A DNA stretch of 64,000 bases from Gammaproteobacteria bacterium (GCA_015709695.1 CP054183.1:2406992-2470991); one strand, 5' to 3'. Shown: positions 18,209 through 27,716, numbered from the stretch's first letter. Notes: generated by a model from the letters alone, not told the origin. Translations and numbers: made by a program.

Positions 18209-19702
18209 TCAGAGCGGGTACCGCCAGCCCAGGCTGATGCGCCAATCCTCGTCGGTCTCGCCGGTGACGCGATCGTCGAACTCCTCGAAGCCGACTGCTC
18301 CCTGCAGTTCGCCGATCGCCAGGCGATGGCGATGCACGAGGCTGGCGCTGCGGTAGCGCGTCTTCACCGCCGCCACCGTGTTGGTGGTGCTCGGGTTGCC
18401 TTCCCGGTTGAGATCGCCCGCCGCCAGGCTGGCCGTCCAGCTGTTGCCGCCGTTCTCGCTGAGCATGGCGCCGAAGGTCCACACCTCGGCATCGTTGTCG
18501 AGGCTGTGGCCGATCGACCGGCCGCGATAGCGCATGCCGGTCTGGTAGATGGAATGCTCGTAGGCGCAATCCGGCGTACCGTCGCCGGTGATGTTGCCGC
18601 CGCAGAGCGTATCGGCCACCTCGAGATAGAGCCGGTAGTCGCCGAAGCGGCCCAGGCGGCCCCAGGTCTCGACGCCGGCCAGGGTCAGGAAGAGGGCCGG
18701 GCGCAGGTCCTGCTCGTCCTCGCCGATGCGCTGGGTGTACAGCGCCACCGGCAGGCCGAAGCCCGCCCCGGTCAGGCGGATGTCGTAGCCGCCGAGCTGG
18801 TCGCCCGGTTCATCGGCAGCGCTGATGTTGTCACCGGCATTGTCCTTGCCGGCGAGCAGGTCGACGAAGGTGTCGAAGCCGCAGGGACGGCCCTCGCCAC
18901 ACCACAATGCCGTGCGCGAGATGCCCACCTCCAGCCAGCGCGCCGGCCGTGCCGTGAAGCGCATGCCGAAGAAGCGCGCATCGGGCACCGCACGGTCGCT
19001 TTCCAGGAAGCCCCAGAGCGCGGTGAAGTCCCAGTGGCCGATCCAGCGCAGCCATTTCGATTCGAAAGGCGCCGTGGAATTGCGGTCGATGGTGAAGGCG
19101 GGAATGGGGCGCGCGTTGCTGGAGAGGATCATGCTCCCCTGCCAGCCCGGCCCCCACCAGCGATCGGTCATCGCCGCCGCCAGCATCCAGTTGCCGAGCG
19201 CCAGGCCCGCGTAGCTGCCGTCGGCCCGCAGCTCGCGATCGTCATCCGGATCGGCGACATACTGCGCTACCAGCCGCAGCGCCGTGCGATCGCCGGTCCA
19301 CTCCAGCTTCCCGGCGACCTCGCCCTTCCCGCGCGGCAGGTCCTCGAAATCCCGGATCAACCGCGGCTCGGTGCCGATACTCGCCTCTGCGCCCAGGCGC
19401 AGGCCGGTAGACAGCCCTTCATCACGCAGGCGGGACCGCACGCGCGCCAGCGCCCCGGCCGCCGCATCCGGCACCTGCTCCAGGCCACTGATCTGCGCCG
19501 CAATGTCGCCCCAGGACAGCGGCCAGGCCGTGACCGGCGTGCCGATGACGCCGCTGTCCGCAAGCAGCTGCAGGTCGTGGCGCAGGCCGGTGTCGCCTGG
19601 GTCGAGCCAGGGGCCGGCATGCGCCGGCTCCGCAAGACCCAGCACCAGCAGCAGCGGCAACAGCCGCCAGCCGCGCCCGTAAGCTCCCTGCCGCCCCTGC
19701 AT
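18209..19702 (-). CDS. wzi: Wzi-family outer-membrane capsule assembly protein
   Basis: Outer-membrane beta-barrel of about 497 residues, the family that helps attach or organise capsule at the cell surface. The signal peptide (MQGRQGAYGRGWRLLPLLLV and on to EPAHAG) is followed by an N-terminal helical segment with DTGLRHDLQLLADSGVI and then many amphipathic strands ending in WRYPL, with a terminal hydrophobic residue typical of barrels. Wzi proteins share the layout and the FESKWLRWIGHW-like strand. The ATG at 19,702 is chosen because it has AGGAAGG upstream and sits directly before the signal peptide. It converges with the dehydratase gene; a GC-rich imperfect hairpin at 18,185-18,208 lies between them. 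Confidence 0.85.
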   Translation of the reverse strand: MQGRQGAYGRGWRLLPLLLVLGLAEPAHAGPWLDPGDTGLRHDLQLLADSGVIGTPVTAWPLSWGDIAAQISGLEQVPDAAAGALARVRSRLRDEGLSTGLRLGAEASIGTEPRLIRDFEDLPRGKGEVAGKLEWTGDRTALRLVAQYVADPDDDRELRADGSYAGLALGNWMLAAAMTDRWWGPGWQGSMILSSNARPIPAFTIDRNSTAPFESKWLRWIGHWDFTALWGFLESDRAVPDARFFGMRFTARPARWLEVGISRTALWCGEGRPCGFDTFVDLLAGKDNAGDNISAADEPGDQLGGYDIRLTGAGFGLPVALYTQRIGEDEQDLRPALFLTLAGVETWGRLGRFGDYRLYLEVADTLCGGNITGDGTPDCAYEHSIYQTGMRYRGRSIGHSLDNDAEVWTFGAMLSENGGNSWTASLAAGDLNREGNPSTTNTVAAVKTRYRSASLVHRHRLAIGELQGAVGFEEFDDRVTGETDEDWRISLGWRYPL

Positions 19703-19785
19703 CAGCCCTTCCTCCCCGGGCCAGACGGGATCCTGGCAACCCGGCCGGGCGCCCGGTGATCCCCTCAACGTGACGACGCATTATC

Positions 19786-19791
19786 TATAAT
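19786..19791 (+). promoter_or_regulatory. Candidate -10 (TATAAT) upstream of the first variable-region glycosyltransferase
   Basis: A consensus TATAAT lies in the wzi/glycosyltransferase divergent gap, 61 bases before the GTG start at 19,853. The -35 region is weak. It marks the entry into more AT-rich sequence. Confidence 0.4.
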
Positions 19792-19852
19792 CCGCCGTGC
19801 AAACTCTTGCCGAATTTCCCCTGCCAGGCCAGCCACCGATGACGGCGGAACA

Positions 19853-21097
19853 GTGAACTTCTGGATTGTCACCGTCGGCGAGCCGTTGCCTGGATTCTCC
19901 GGTACGTCGCGACCCTGGCGCAGTGGCGCCCTGGCCGACCTGCTCGCCCGGCGCGGCCACAAGGTAACGTGGTGGGTGTCGACGGTTGATCACTTTTCCA
20001 AGACTCACTGGCTGAAGCAGAGCTGTTCGCAGGCCGTCCAGGAGAACCTGGATCTCCAGTTCCTCCATGGCTGCCTGTACCGCCGCAATATCTCCCTGGC
20101 GCGCTACCGGAATCACCGGCAGATCGCCCGCGAGTTCTTGCGGATCGCCCCAGCACGCGAACGCCCGGACCTTATCCTCTGTTCATATCCGACCATCGAA
20201 CTCAGCGAAGCCGCGGTCGCGTACGGGTCAACGAAGAACATCCCGGTACTGCTCGATATCCGCGACCTCTGGCCCGATGAAATACTCACCCGGGTTCCCG
20301 GCCTGGCGAGGCCCGCGGCACGTCTGGCACTCGCACCGCTCTATGGCGCCGCACGCCGCGCCATGCGCGGTGCCACCGGCATCATCGCCATTTCCCGGGA
20401 GTACCTGGACTGGGCACTGCAGGTCGCTGGCCGTGCAGCCACCGCCTGCGACCACGTGATTCCGCTTGGCTATACCGGGAACATCGGGCAGATCGTGCCG
20501 TCGCCTGCCGTCGAGCATCGGTTGCGCGAGCTTGGCGTCGATCCCGGGAAGCGGATCTGCTGGTTCTCCGGCACTTTCGTCGGCAACATCGACCTCGGTA
20601 CCGTCATCGAAGCCGCCCGCCTGCTCGCCGACCGCAACGACATCCAGTTCGTGTTCAGCGGCAGCGGCGAACGCGATGCCGCCTGGCGCAGCCAGGCCGG
20701 CGGCCTGGACAACGTCATCTTCACCGGCTGGGTTGGCAGCGAGGAACTCGCCTGGCTGTCGACCGCCGCCGCACTGGGACTGGCGGCATACAGGCCCAAC
20801 GCCACCATGAGCCTGCCGAACAAACTCTTCGAGTACATGAGCATGGGCCTGCCCGTGCTGCTCAGCCTCGGCGGCGAGGCCGAACGGCTGGTGACCGACA
20901 ACGGGATCGGCGATATCTACCGGGCCGGTGATCCGCGGCATCTCGCGCAGCTGATTGGCGAGCGGTCGGGTGATGTGGGGTGGAGGGCAACCTGTTCGCG
21001 AAACGCCCGGGCCCTGTTTGCTTCACGTTACTCGACGGATGTCGTGTATGGGCAATATGCCGACACCCTCGAAGGCGAAGCACTAACCAGCTCCTGA
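19853..21097 (+). CDS. Glycosyltransferase, GT4 family (WbuB-like)
   Basis: Retaining glycosyltransferase of 414 residues acting on the undecaprenyl-linked intermediate. The GT-B fold is recognisable from VGEPLPGF at the N-terminus, the acceptor domain with LLDIRDLWPDEI, the donor-domain segment WFSGTFVGNIDLGTVIEAA and the nucleotide-sugar region PNKLFEYMSMGLPVLLS. The start is a GTG. Base composition becomes more AT-rich from this gene on. Donor sugar and linkage cannot be deduced. The DLWP motif and overall layout resemble WbuB-like L-fucosamine transferases, which is only a weak hint. Confidence 0.9.
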   Translation: MNFWIVTVGEPLPGFSGTSRPWRSGALADLLARRGHKVTWWVSTVDHFSKTHWLKQSCSQAVQENLDLQFLHGCLYRRNISLARYRNHRQIAREFLRIAPARERPDLILCSYPTIELSEAAVAYGSTKNIPVLLDIRDLWPDEILTRVPGLARPAARLALAPLYGAARRAMRGATGIIAISREYLDWALQVAGRAATACDHVIPLGYTGNIGQIVPSPAVEHRLRELGVDPGKRICWFSGTFVGNIDLGTVIEAARLLADRNDIQFVFSGSGERDAAWRSQAGGLDNVIFTGWVGSEELAWLSTAAALGLAAYRPNATMSLPNKLFEYMSMGLPVLLSLGGEAERLVTDNGIGDIYRAGDPRHLAQLIGERSGDVGWRATCSRNARALFASRYSTDVVYGQYADTLEGEALTSS

Positions 21098-21112
21098 TTC
21101 ACCCCAGCAAGA

Positions 21113-21836
21113 TTACGCCTTGCTTCTGAGCTCGAAGGTGCAGATCCAGGCCAGAAGCTGAATCCCCGGGATCCGTGTAACCACTCGATCGATTGCGTTC
21201 AGCATCGGCAGCAGCGCCGGAACTTTGCCACCCGCAATGCTCAGGATGTGCCAGTACCGTACTTCACCCAACCTGAAGAATTCCTGCGCAAGGCGGACAT
21301 CCTTGAGGCTGAGAATATGGGCTTTTTCCCACTCCGTTCTCATGTCGGGCGTCAGGTTCCGGTAGAGCTTTATCAGCGGATTGTAGTCAAGTGCCTCGAC
21401 CGCCAGGAGGCGGCCATCCGCTGCAAGGATCCTCGCCAACTCGGGGAATGCGAAGCTGAGGTCCAGGTGGTGCAGCATCCCGCTGCAGATAATGACGTCC
21501 ATGCTGGCATCGGGGAGTTGCGTATTCTCGGCGTCAGCCTGAACAAAGCGGCACCGATCGCCGACCCCTGCCGCCTCGGATTCCTAGCGCATGCCGTGCT
21601 ATCCACGAGTCGACGTATGCCTTGGACAGCTCGGTTGCACGGTAGTACTTCTTGTTTCCATAAAACTTTTCGTAAGTGTCGCCATCCAGCGTCTGGATAA
21701 GTTGGCGATCACGGTCCCGATCGTGAAACTCGCGCTCCTTTCGCTTCCTGTCATCTAGCGATTTGAGCCACTCCTCGTCCGGGATTGCGGCAAGCCGGTC
21801 CAGGCTCTGGCTCAGGGCGTCGAAAGAGATGCTCAT
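21113..21836 (-). pseudogene. Broken SAM-dependent methyltransferase: frameshift and loss of the SAM-binding motif
   Basis: Two reading frames together look like one class I methyltransferase. The N-terminal piece (21,836 down to about 21,600) runs to KAYVDSWIARHA and then hits out-of-frame sequence and a stop. The C-terminal piece resumes in another frame with ESEAAGVGDRCRFVQADAE, then IICSGMLHHLDLSF and RILAADGRLLAVEAL, ending at 21,113. The glycine-rich motif I (ExGCGxG) that should lie between them is absent in all frames, so an internal deletion of some tens of codons with a frame change is more likely than a sequencing slip. The product would not bind SAM. It is the last gene of the minus-strand run. 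Confidence 0.8.
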
Positions 21837-21912
21837 TGCGCAACGTCCAAATCAATTTGTGACAACTGGCCCCAATGCAACGCCCTTAACCTGCCGATCC
21901 CTCCCCGCATCT

Positions 21913-22080
21913 TTAATTCTCCAATTCCTTCTGTACCCCGACAAAAACGATCTTGGTGACCCAGTCACCTTGCAAGTGCACCAGAGAACCCCCATTCAGC
22001 AACGATCGAAAAAGGGGGTCTACACCCTCACAGATTTTCTTGAGGCCTCGGAATGATACGACATGCTTGTAACCCCATAG
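21913..22080 (-). pseudogene. Remnant of a C-terminal coding sequence
   Basis: In the 347-base gap between the broken methyltransferase and the next glycosyltransferase, one minus-strand frame reads like real protein: GYKHVVSFRGLKKICEG, then LLNGGSLVHLQGDW and VFVGVQKELEN before a stop. Upstream of this stretch the same frame becomes arginine- and proline-rich shadow sequence with no start or ribosome site. I read it as the tail of a decayed gene of unknown family; a genuine short gene is less likely. The remaining gap (21,837-21,912 and 22,081-22,183) shows nothing else. Confidence 0.4.
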
Positions 22081-22183
22081 GCATGAAGCATCAGACCTAT
22101 TCCGGTCTCCTTTTGTTACCGCGCACCGGCCGCCACCCGGCATCAGCAGCATGACTTGCCTCGAACCGCCTGCGGCTCTGCGC

Positions 22184-23287
22184 CTATTCGCTATCGGAGT
22201 ACAGCCTTTCCAGGCTGTCAAGCTGTGACTCCCAGGTGAACTCTGCCGGGATGCCAATCGGCTGCTCACGATACTCCTGAAACCGCTCATCGTGAGCGCG
22301 TATCGTCTCGGCCACCGTCTCAAGACTCTCAACATCAACCACGATTCCAAAGCGGCCGTCGATCAGCCGTCGCCAGGCCGGAAAATCACTGCAGATTATG
22401 GGAATCCTGAACGACATGTACTCGAAGAACTTCGTCAGTTCCTTGTCGCGATAATGCGGCGTATCCGGAAAGAGCGCCAAGCCCCAGCACCACCCTCCCT
22501 CCAGGTACGCTTTTGTAATTTCGGAGAATGGCACGCCTTCCTCTGAAACCCGCAAATGCAAGCGAGATCGCGACTCACCGGCTTCTGCCAGGATCTTGTC
22601 GCGCAAACCCGCATCACATCTGCCTACCAGATGCAGCTCGTAGTCCGGCAACAGGCGAAGCAGCCTTACATGGTTCAGGGCGCCGCGATCTTCCGACAGG
22701 CATCCCGTATAAAGGAGTTTCCGTCGATCCGCTACTGCTGCTACGGCCTGCACACCCTCTGTCAGGCCTGGACCAGATAGCGCGGACGGATAATTGAGAA
22801 CGGCGACACCGCTGGGAAATCTCCCGCGATAGGCGTGTTCCGCAATAACAATGGTGAGGAAGCGGCTTGCGACCGCCTCCATGGCGGCGACGGCTCTTGC
22901 AACAAAGACCCGTATCCACCGGGGCAGAGAACCTTTCTGTGGAATGGCGAGCAGGTTGTCCTCGTGGACATCGTAGATAACGCGGTGACCAATCAGACGG
23001 AGCAGCAGACCAAAAGGGACAAACTCGGGATCGTGAAAGTGCACTATCGCTCCCGGCCTCCTGGCGCACTCGATGAAGGCTCTCGCATTTCTGCTGATCC
23101 GGGTGGCGAAGCCTGATCCCATGGGCAGGACTACGACCGGGCCGGGTATCGCCGCTACTTCATCCGTTCCGGCCTGGCAAACGTACAGGACGTTATGCCG
23201 CCGGCGCCGCAGCCCGGTAACAATCTTCTCGAATATCCGGTTGTCCCACCACGGGTGCACCGTGGTGACCTGAATGATCAGGCTCAT
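22184..23287 (-). CDS. Glycosyltransferase, GT4-like
   Basis: GT-B glycosyltransferase of 367 residues. The start IIQVTTVHPWWDNRIFEKI, then IVHFHDPEFVPFG and VIYDVHEDN, are typical of the acceptor domain of GT4 enzymes in O-antigen loci. The donor domain shows LLYTGCLSEDRG and the nucleotide-sugar region KELTKFFEYMSFRIPIICSD. Its ATG overlaps the end of the asparagine synthase gene by 4 bases, so the two are coupled. Codon use is less GC-biased than in the flanking operons. Donor and linkage are unknown. Confidence 0.9.
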   Translation of the reverse strand: MSLIIQVTTVHPWWDNRIFEKIVTGLRRRRHNVLYVCQAGTDEVAAIPGPVVVLPMGSGFATRISRNARAFIECARRPGAIVHFHDPEFVPFGLLLRLIGHRVIYDVHEDNLLAIPQKGSLPRWIRVFVARAVAAMEAVASRFLTIVIAEHAYRGRFPSGVAVLNYPSALSGPGLTEGVQAVAAVADRRKLLYTGCLSEDRGALNHVRLLRLLPDYELHLVGRCDAGLRDKILAEAGESRSRLHLRVSEEGVPFSEITKAYLEGGWCWGLALFPDTPHYRDKELTKFFEYMSFRIPIICSDFPAWRRLIDGRFGIVVDVESLETVAETIRAHDERFQEYREQPIGIPAEFTWESQLDSLERLYSDSE

Positions 23288-25158
23288 GCCGGCGCCGGCG
23301 ATTGGGGCTGCCCTGCCAACGGCTGCCAGCTCAACTCGCTCGATGCACTGTGGAGCAGAATAAGCGCCATTACCTGTCGATGCGTCAGCTCAATCGGGTC
23401 AGTACCGGCCCTGATCACGCTCCGCATGAACTCACTGTTTCGAATAGCCTCAACCCGCTGCTTGAGTAAGTCATTGGCCCAGACTGCGGATGGCGCCGGA
23501 AAGCCCAGCTTGGCCTTTCGCCACGCCACCTCTGGCAGTCCCTTGCTATCCAGATAGCGCCTGACAATGTGCTTGGTCCAGCCATTTCGAATCTTGTGGT
23601 GGCCTTCAAGGGAGATGCCGAATTCCACGATTCTATGGTCCAGGAAAACAGGTCGACCCTCGATGCCGAATGCGGCGCTTATACGATCATCAAAGCGTAA
23701 CAGCCGTTGCAACTGAGGCCCACACGTCTCCTGAATCGTGAGGTCGCGCTTGTCTTCAGGCAGCGAGTCCACCTGAATCCTGCTTGGTGCTTTCAGCAGC
23801 CAGGGCTGAAACAGAGCGCTTGCACTGCGCCGATAGCGCCACTGCCGGAGCGCCTTTCCGGAGAAGTACGCCAGGAATCCTAGCAACTCTGCAAAACCAC
23901 GCCCGGAGTGTCTCGCGCACTGGATCAGTTCGTACCACCCGCTGGGACGCCACAATCCACAGCTGCGGATGTGGGGGACGTAGTATCGCTCGTAGCCCAG
24001 GAATACTTCATCACCGCCCTGCCCATTGAGAAATACCTTGATGGCCGATTGCTCCCGAATAGCCTTGATGACCTGCCAGTTGACCAACTGCGAGAAGCTG
24101 GTATAGATCGTCTCAACGTGACGGGATAGCAGCCTCTCTTCCCGATCGAGATCGATCTCCTCGACATCGACCAGGATGTGATCCATGCCGGTTCGCCGGC
24201 AAACCGCGGCTGCCCACCTGGTCTCGTCGAGCTGTGGTGAGTTCCGAAATCTGGATGTAAACGCCTTGACCGCTTCGGATCTGATGGAGCGGATCGCGGC
24301 CGCAATGGCAGAGCTATCGACGCCACCCGATAGCGTCAGCGCCACCTCCACGTCTGCCCGCAGACGCATCGACACAGCATCTTCCAAAAGCCAGGAGAAC
24401 TCCTCGAGTGCCTGACTGTCCGAACGCGGACGTAGTGGCGTTTCGCCTGCGCTCCAGTACTCCCTCGTCACCCACCGCTGCTCGCTCAGGTGACAAATAC
24501 GCCACGTGGCCGGTGCCACCTCTTCGACGTTCTCGAACAAGGTCTGCGGTGGACTCGGCTGCATCTCATAGATCAGCTGTTGCATGAGCGAATCTGGATC
24601 GACCCGCATCGGCTTGTCGCATGCAGTCAGAAGCGGTCGGATTTCCGAGCCGAAACCCATGACCTGGTCGTCAATACACAGGTACAGTGGCTTGATGCCG
24701 AATCTGTCCCTGCACAGCGCCAGCACTGGGCCACCGTCGCGCGGACTCGGATCAAAAATTGCGAATGCCCAGAAGCCATTGAAGTGACGCACGCAGTCCG
24801 TACCCCACCTGTCCCATGCCGCAAGCAGTACCTCGGTATCAGAACGGGTGGAAAACGAGTACCCGTCGCTCTGCAATTGCTGGCGAATCTCGAGCCAGTT
24901 GAAGATCTCGCCATTGTAGACAGCGATTCGACCCCTCGAATCGAGCATCGGCTGTCGACCCGCCGACGACAGGTCAAGTACAGATAGGCGCTGATGGCCC
25001 AAGGCCAGCGTGCGCCCAGCGGGCAAGCCGCCTATGATCCGTGTTCCCGTGTCGTCTGGCCCGCGATGCTTGATCGCACCGAGACCTTCATTGAAGGTGG
25101 TTGCCAGGCGCGCCTGCCAGATCCCTGTCGGGCTCAGAACCCCAAGTACTCCACACAC
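23284..25158 (-). CDS. asnB: Glutamine-hydrolysing asparagine synthase-like amidotransferase (AsnB family)
   Basis: Transfers amide nitrogen from glutamine to an adenylated carboxylate; 624 residues. Cys2 (MCGVLGVLSP) is the N-terminal nucleophile of the glutaminase domain, with KHRGPDDTGT and AVYNGEIFNW also present. The synthetase domain has the pyrophosphate loop LSGGVDSSAIAAAI. In glycan loci such proteins (for example WbpS-like ones) are thought to amidate uronic acids rather than make asparagine; that role is inferred from its place between a glycosyltransferase and the barrel-like protein gene. The C-terminal part beyond residue 560 is divergent but uninterrupted. Confidence 0.9.
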   Translation of the reverse strand: MCGVLGVLSPTGIWQARLATTFNEGLGAIKHRGPDDTGTRIIGGLPAGRTLALGHQRLSVLDLSSAGRQPMLDSRGRIAVYNGEIFNWLEIRQQLQSDGYSFSTRSDTEVLLAAWDRWGTDCVRHFNGFWAFAIFDPSPRDGGPVLALCRDRFGIKPLYLCIDDQVMGFGSEIRPLLTACDKPMRVDPDSLMQQLIYEMQPSPPQTLFENVEEVAPATWRICHLSEQRWVTREYWSAGETPLRPRSDSQALEEFSWLLEDAVSMRLRADVEVALTLSGGVDSSAIAAAIRSIRSEAVKAFTSRFRNSPQLDETRWAAAVCRRTGMDHILVDVEEIDLDREERLLSRHVETIYTSFSQLVNWQVIKAIREQSAIKVFLNGQGGDEVFLGYERYYVPHIRSCGLWRPSGWYELIQCARHSGRGFAELLGFLAYFSGKALRQWRYRRSASALFQPWLLKAPSRIQVDSLPEDKRDLTIQETCGPQLQRLLRFDDRISAAFGIEGRPVFLDHRIVEFGISLEGHHKIRNGWTKHIVRRYLDSKGLPEVAWRKAKLGFPAPSAVWANDLLKQRVEAIRNSEFMRSVIRAGTDPIELTHRQVMALILLHSASSELSWQPLAGQPQSPAPA

Positions 25159-25178
25159 AGCTGCTATCTACACCACAC

Positions 25179-26291
25179 CTAATTGACCGTGGACCCAGCC
25201 GTTCCAGCCTTGGACGCGTCAAGAAACAGCCCGAGTTCGTAGATTCGGGCAGTCAGGGTCAGCGGATCCTTCGTTGACTGTCCGCAAAACGCCCGGCTGC
25301 CGCTCCTGACACGGCGTAGCTGGTCATCAAATATGCGACTCATGTCGGACCATCCCAAGGGGACATGCCCCCCGAATTCGGCAATCAGAATCGGCAATTC
25401 GAAACCAGGCGCATTGTATGGCCATCCGAATCTGTTTCCCTCCAGGCGCTTGAGCCACTCGTTTGACAGGTAGGCAAGCGAGGACAGAAAGCCATCCGAG
25501 CGCCAGAACGAGTGGCCGGGCAGGCAGCGTCGAATCCTGGAGAACGGATGTAAGGTGTAATGGTGATAGCCGATCTCCAGCTCCTCTATCGCCTCTCGTG
25601 ATCTTGCCTCCCGGGCCGTGTAAAGAACCCGTAACAGGCGCTCTCTCGGCCCGCGCCCGCAGAAGAGATGATGAATCCTTCCATCGGCACGCACGTGGAA
25701 CGCGCCCGCCTGGCACGCATCCAGGAACCGCTCTACGTGCTCCAGGGCACCCAGTTCGGCTGCCGCAGCCGCAAACCATGCCTGATGGTCCAGTGTGGCA
25801 TCGATTCTGTAATTGCCAGAATGAACGTCGAACCGGTGCCATGCACCCTGCGTATCGTTGAACCGATGGCGCTTATAGAAGTCGGCGGCGAACTCAAGTG
25901 TATCTCCCCTTCCCAGCACCTGTCCTGCGCGAACCAGGGCCTCGATGATCCACGCGCCTCCAATTACGCCATTGCACCAGTCGTGACCGTCCTTTTGCCG
26001 CAGGATGAAGCCGCCATTCACGAGATATGGACAGCTGTTCAGCACCCAGTTCGCCAATGCCGATGCGGCCTCGCGAAAATCACGCCTTTCATACAGCCGG
26101 TGACCTATTGCAAATGCCAGAAGCCAGTGGCAGGAATTTCGGACTGATGACTCGAGGGCGAGATGGGGCCCGTTGTGGCCCGGGGCGCAGAAAGCCGTAT
26201 CGTCCCCAGTCTCAATAAGGCCCCGGAGACCTTCTTCGAGAAACTGAAGATAGGTGCTGGTCGCCAATGCGACAAATTCCTGTCTAGTCAC
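25179..26291 (-). CDS. Unclassified glycan-locus protein, possibly an (alpha/alpha) toroid fold (AglQ-like)
   Basis: Predicted soluble protein of about 370 residues that I do not assign to a known enzyme. It shows repeated helix-pair patterns with aromatic signatures: GHNGPHLALESSVRNSCHW, DGHDWCNGVIGGAWIIEAL, LDHQAWFAAAAAEL, HPFSRIRRCLPGHSFWR and RFGWPYNAPGFELPILI. Such spacing suits six-hairpin (alpha/alpha) barrels seen in GlcNAc epimerases, polysaccharide lyases and AglQ-like glycan-cluster proteins. There is no signal peptide. The GTG at 26,291 overlaps the flippase stop by 8 bases and is preferred; an upstream in-frame start at 26,339 would overlap the flippase gene by 56. It may trim or epimerise the glycan, but this is speculative. 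Confidence 0.7.
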   Translation of the reverse strand: MTRQEFVALATSTYLQFLEEGLRGLIETGDDTAFCAPGHNGPHLALESSVRNSCHWLLAFAIGHRLYERRDFREAASALANWVLNSCPYLVNGGFILRQKDGHDWCNGVIGGAWIIEALVRAGQVLGRGDTLEFAADFYKRHRFNDTQGAWHRFDVHSGNYRIDATLDHQAWFAAAAAELGALEHVERFLDACQAGAFHVRADGRIHHLFCGRGPRERLLRVLYTAREARSREAIEELEIGYHHYTLHPFSRIRRCLPGHSFWRSDGFLSSLAYLSNEWLKRLEGNRFGWPYNAPGFELPILIAEFGGHVPLGWSDMSRIFDDQLRRVRSGSRAFCGQSTKDPLTLTARIYELGLFLDASKAGTAGSTVN

Positions 26292-27579
26292 TTGTCTTGC
26301 CCAGGCCAGAACGACGTACACGCACGGTGATTGCGGCAATCACGGAAAAATCGATCAACGCAAAGACGATTCTTATCCCGACAAGGATCCACAATACCTC
26401 ATGAATTCGCGTGATCCACCCCGCAAAAACTGCTCCCCATAAACATGCGATCATCGTCAATTGGCCTACGTGCCAGAACAGCCGGTATCGGTTGAGATCC
26501 AGGAGAACCGCGGCATCTTCGACGGTAGCCAGCACAAACACAAATATCTCGCCAAAAAGCAGAATCGAAGCGTACTCGCCCGCAGTACGCCAATCCGCAC
26601 CGAAAATCAGACTGAACACCTCCGGGGCAAGCAGCGCACCAAGCAGATAGGCTGGACATGCGATTCCGAAAGCCACCATCACGATCCGCCAGTACAGACG
26701 GACAATGGCACCATGCTCCCGGCGCGCCGCGAATTCGCCGATCTGGTTACGAAATGCCGCGCATACTGATTGTGCCAGCAGCGAAGAGGGAGCTGCGATA
26801 ACCCGCTCGACGAGGCCAAAATACCCTGCGGCAACGGCACCCCCAACTGATGTAATCACTGGCGTGGGCATGCGGCCGTAGCCAGTTTTCGCCGCGTTGG
26901 ACAGTGTCAGCACAAGCCCGACGTACCACTCCGCACGCGCGATGGCGCCGATCCGCTTCCAGCGCACCCGGAAGAAGCCACCCGGAACGGGCGGACGACC
27001 CAGCTTCAGCCAGACCAGCGCTGTAACCAGCAAGCCGGATGCCTGTGCCATCAGCAGGCCGTATCGCTGATATTCCGGCCCAAATATGAACGCAGGGAGA
27101 ATTGCTACCGTGGCCGTGACTACCGACGCGACAACTGTCCCTCGGGCGATCCACGAAAAGGCCCCCAGGCGAATGAGCCATGCCCGCATGGCCTGCGTAA
27201 GGCTTATACCGGAGACGGTCAGAAAAAGCAGGAAGGCCAGGCTGGTCGTGGACAGGCCGGATGGCAACACGAGCGCATGCGACAGCAGGAGACCGATGAA
27301 TACGGCCGAGAGAGCTGCCGCAAAGGCAATGCCCCATGTACAGATGAGCTGAACCAGAAGTGCCGCCCGGCGGTCTGCTCCCTGCAGGATGACGCGATGC
27401 TCGAGTTGCCATGTGGCTACGACCGCTGCCATCCAGGAAACAGCAGAGAACAGGGCAAAAATGCCGAACTCGCGTGGGCTGTAGATCCTGACCAGAATGG
27501 GTAGTGCGGCAATTGAAATCAGCTGGGCGATCCCCGTACCGCCCGCAAGAACTACTGCCTTTTTTACCAGACCGGGCAT
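26284..27579 (-). CDS. wzx: O-unit flippase, Wzx-like (MOP/PST family)
   Basis: Membrane protein of 431 residues with about a dozen hydrophobic helices throughout. The N-terminal KKAVVLAGGTGIAQLISIAA followed by LVRIYSPREFGIFALFSAV is the usual start of polysaccharide flippases (DRLY/SPxxFG pattern). It would move undecaprenyl-linked repeat units to the periplasm for Wzy. It is the first gene of the minus-strand run flippase, barrel-like protein, AsnB, glycosyltransferase, broken methyltransferase. The 137-base gap to the divergent wzy-like gene should hold promoters for both, but no clear boxes were found. Confidence 0.9.
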   Translation of the reverse strand: MPGLVKKAVVLAGGTGIAQLISIAALPILVRIYSPREFGIFALFSAVSWMAAVVATWQLEHRVILQGADRRAALLVQLICTWGIAFAAALSAVFIGLLLSHALVLPSGLSTTSLAFLLFLTVSGISLTQAMRAWLIRLGAFSWIARGTVVASVVTATVAILPAFIFGPEYQRYGLLMAQASGLLVTALVWLKLGRPPVPGGFFRVRWKRIGAIARAEWYVGLVLTLSNAAKTGYGRMPTPVITSVGGAVAAGYFGLVERVIAAPSSLLAQSVCAAFRNQIGEFAARREHGAIVRLYWRIVMVAFGIACPAYLLGALLAPEVFSLIFGADWRTAGEYASILLFGEIFVFVLATVEDAAVLLDLNRYRLFWHVGQLTMIACLWGAVFAGWITRIHEVLWILVGIRIVFALIDFSVIAAITVRVRRSGLGKTSD

Positions 27580-27716
27580 GTCAGCAATTCATGGCCGATG
27601 CGGCTTCTGCGGTTATGCCGTACAGTTGCCACTTGACGGATTCAGGCAGGTCCGGCTCCAACGCTTTCAGGTTCTGCTTGTGTATCTTGGTCACGCTTCA
27701 GGACGGCGCATAGCTA

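Noticed and set aside
21113-21836. Two independent small genes instead of one broken methyltransferase
   Set aside because: Neither piece has both ends of a domain; together they give the start and the end of one methyltransferase fold in the right order.
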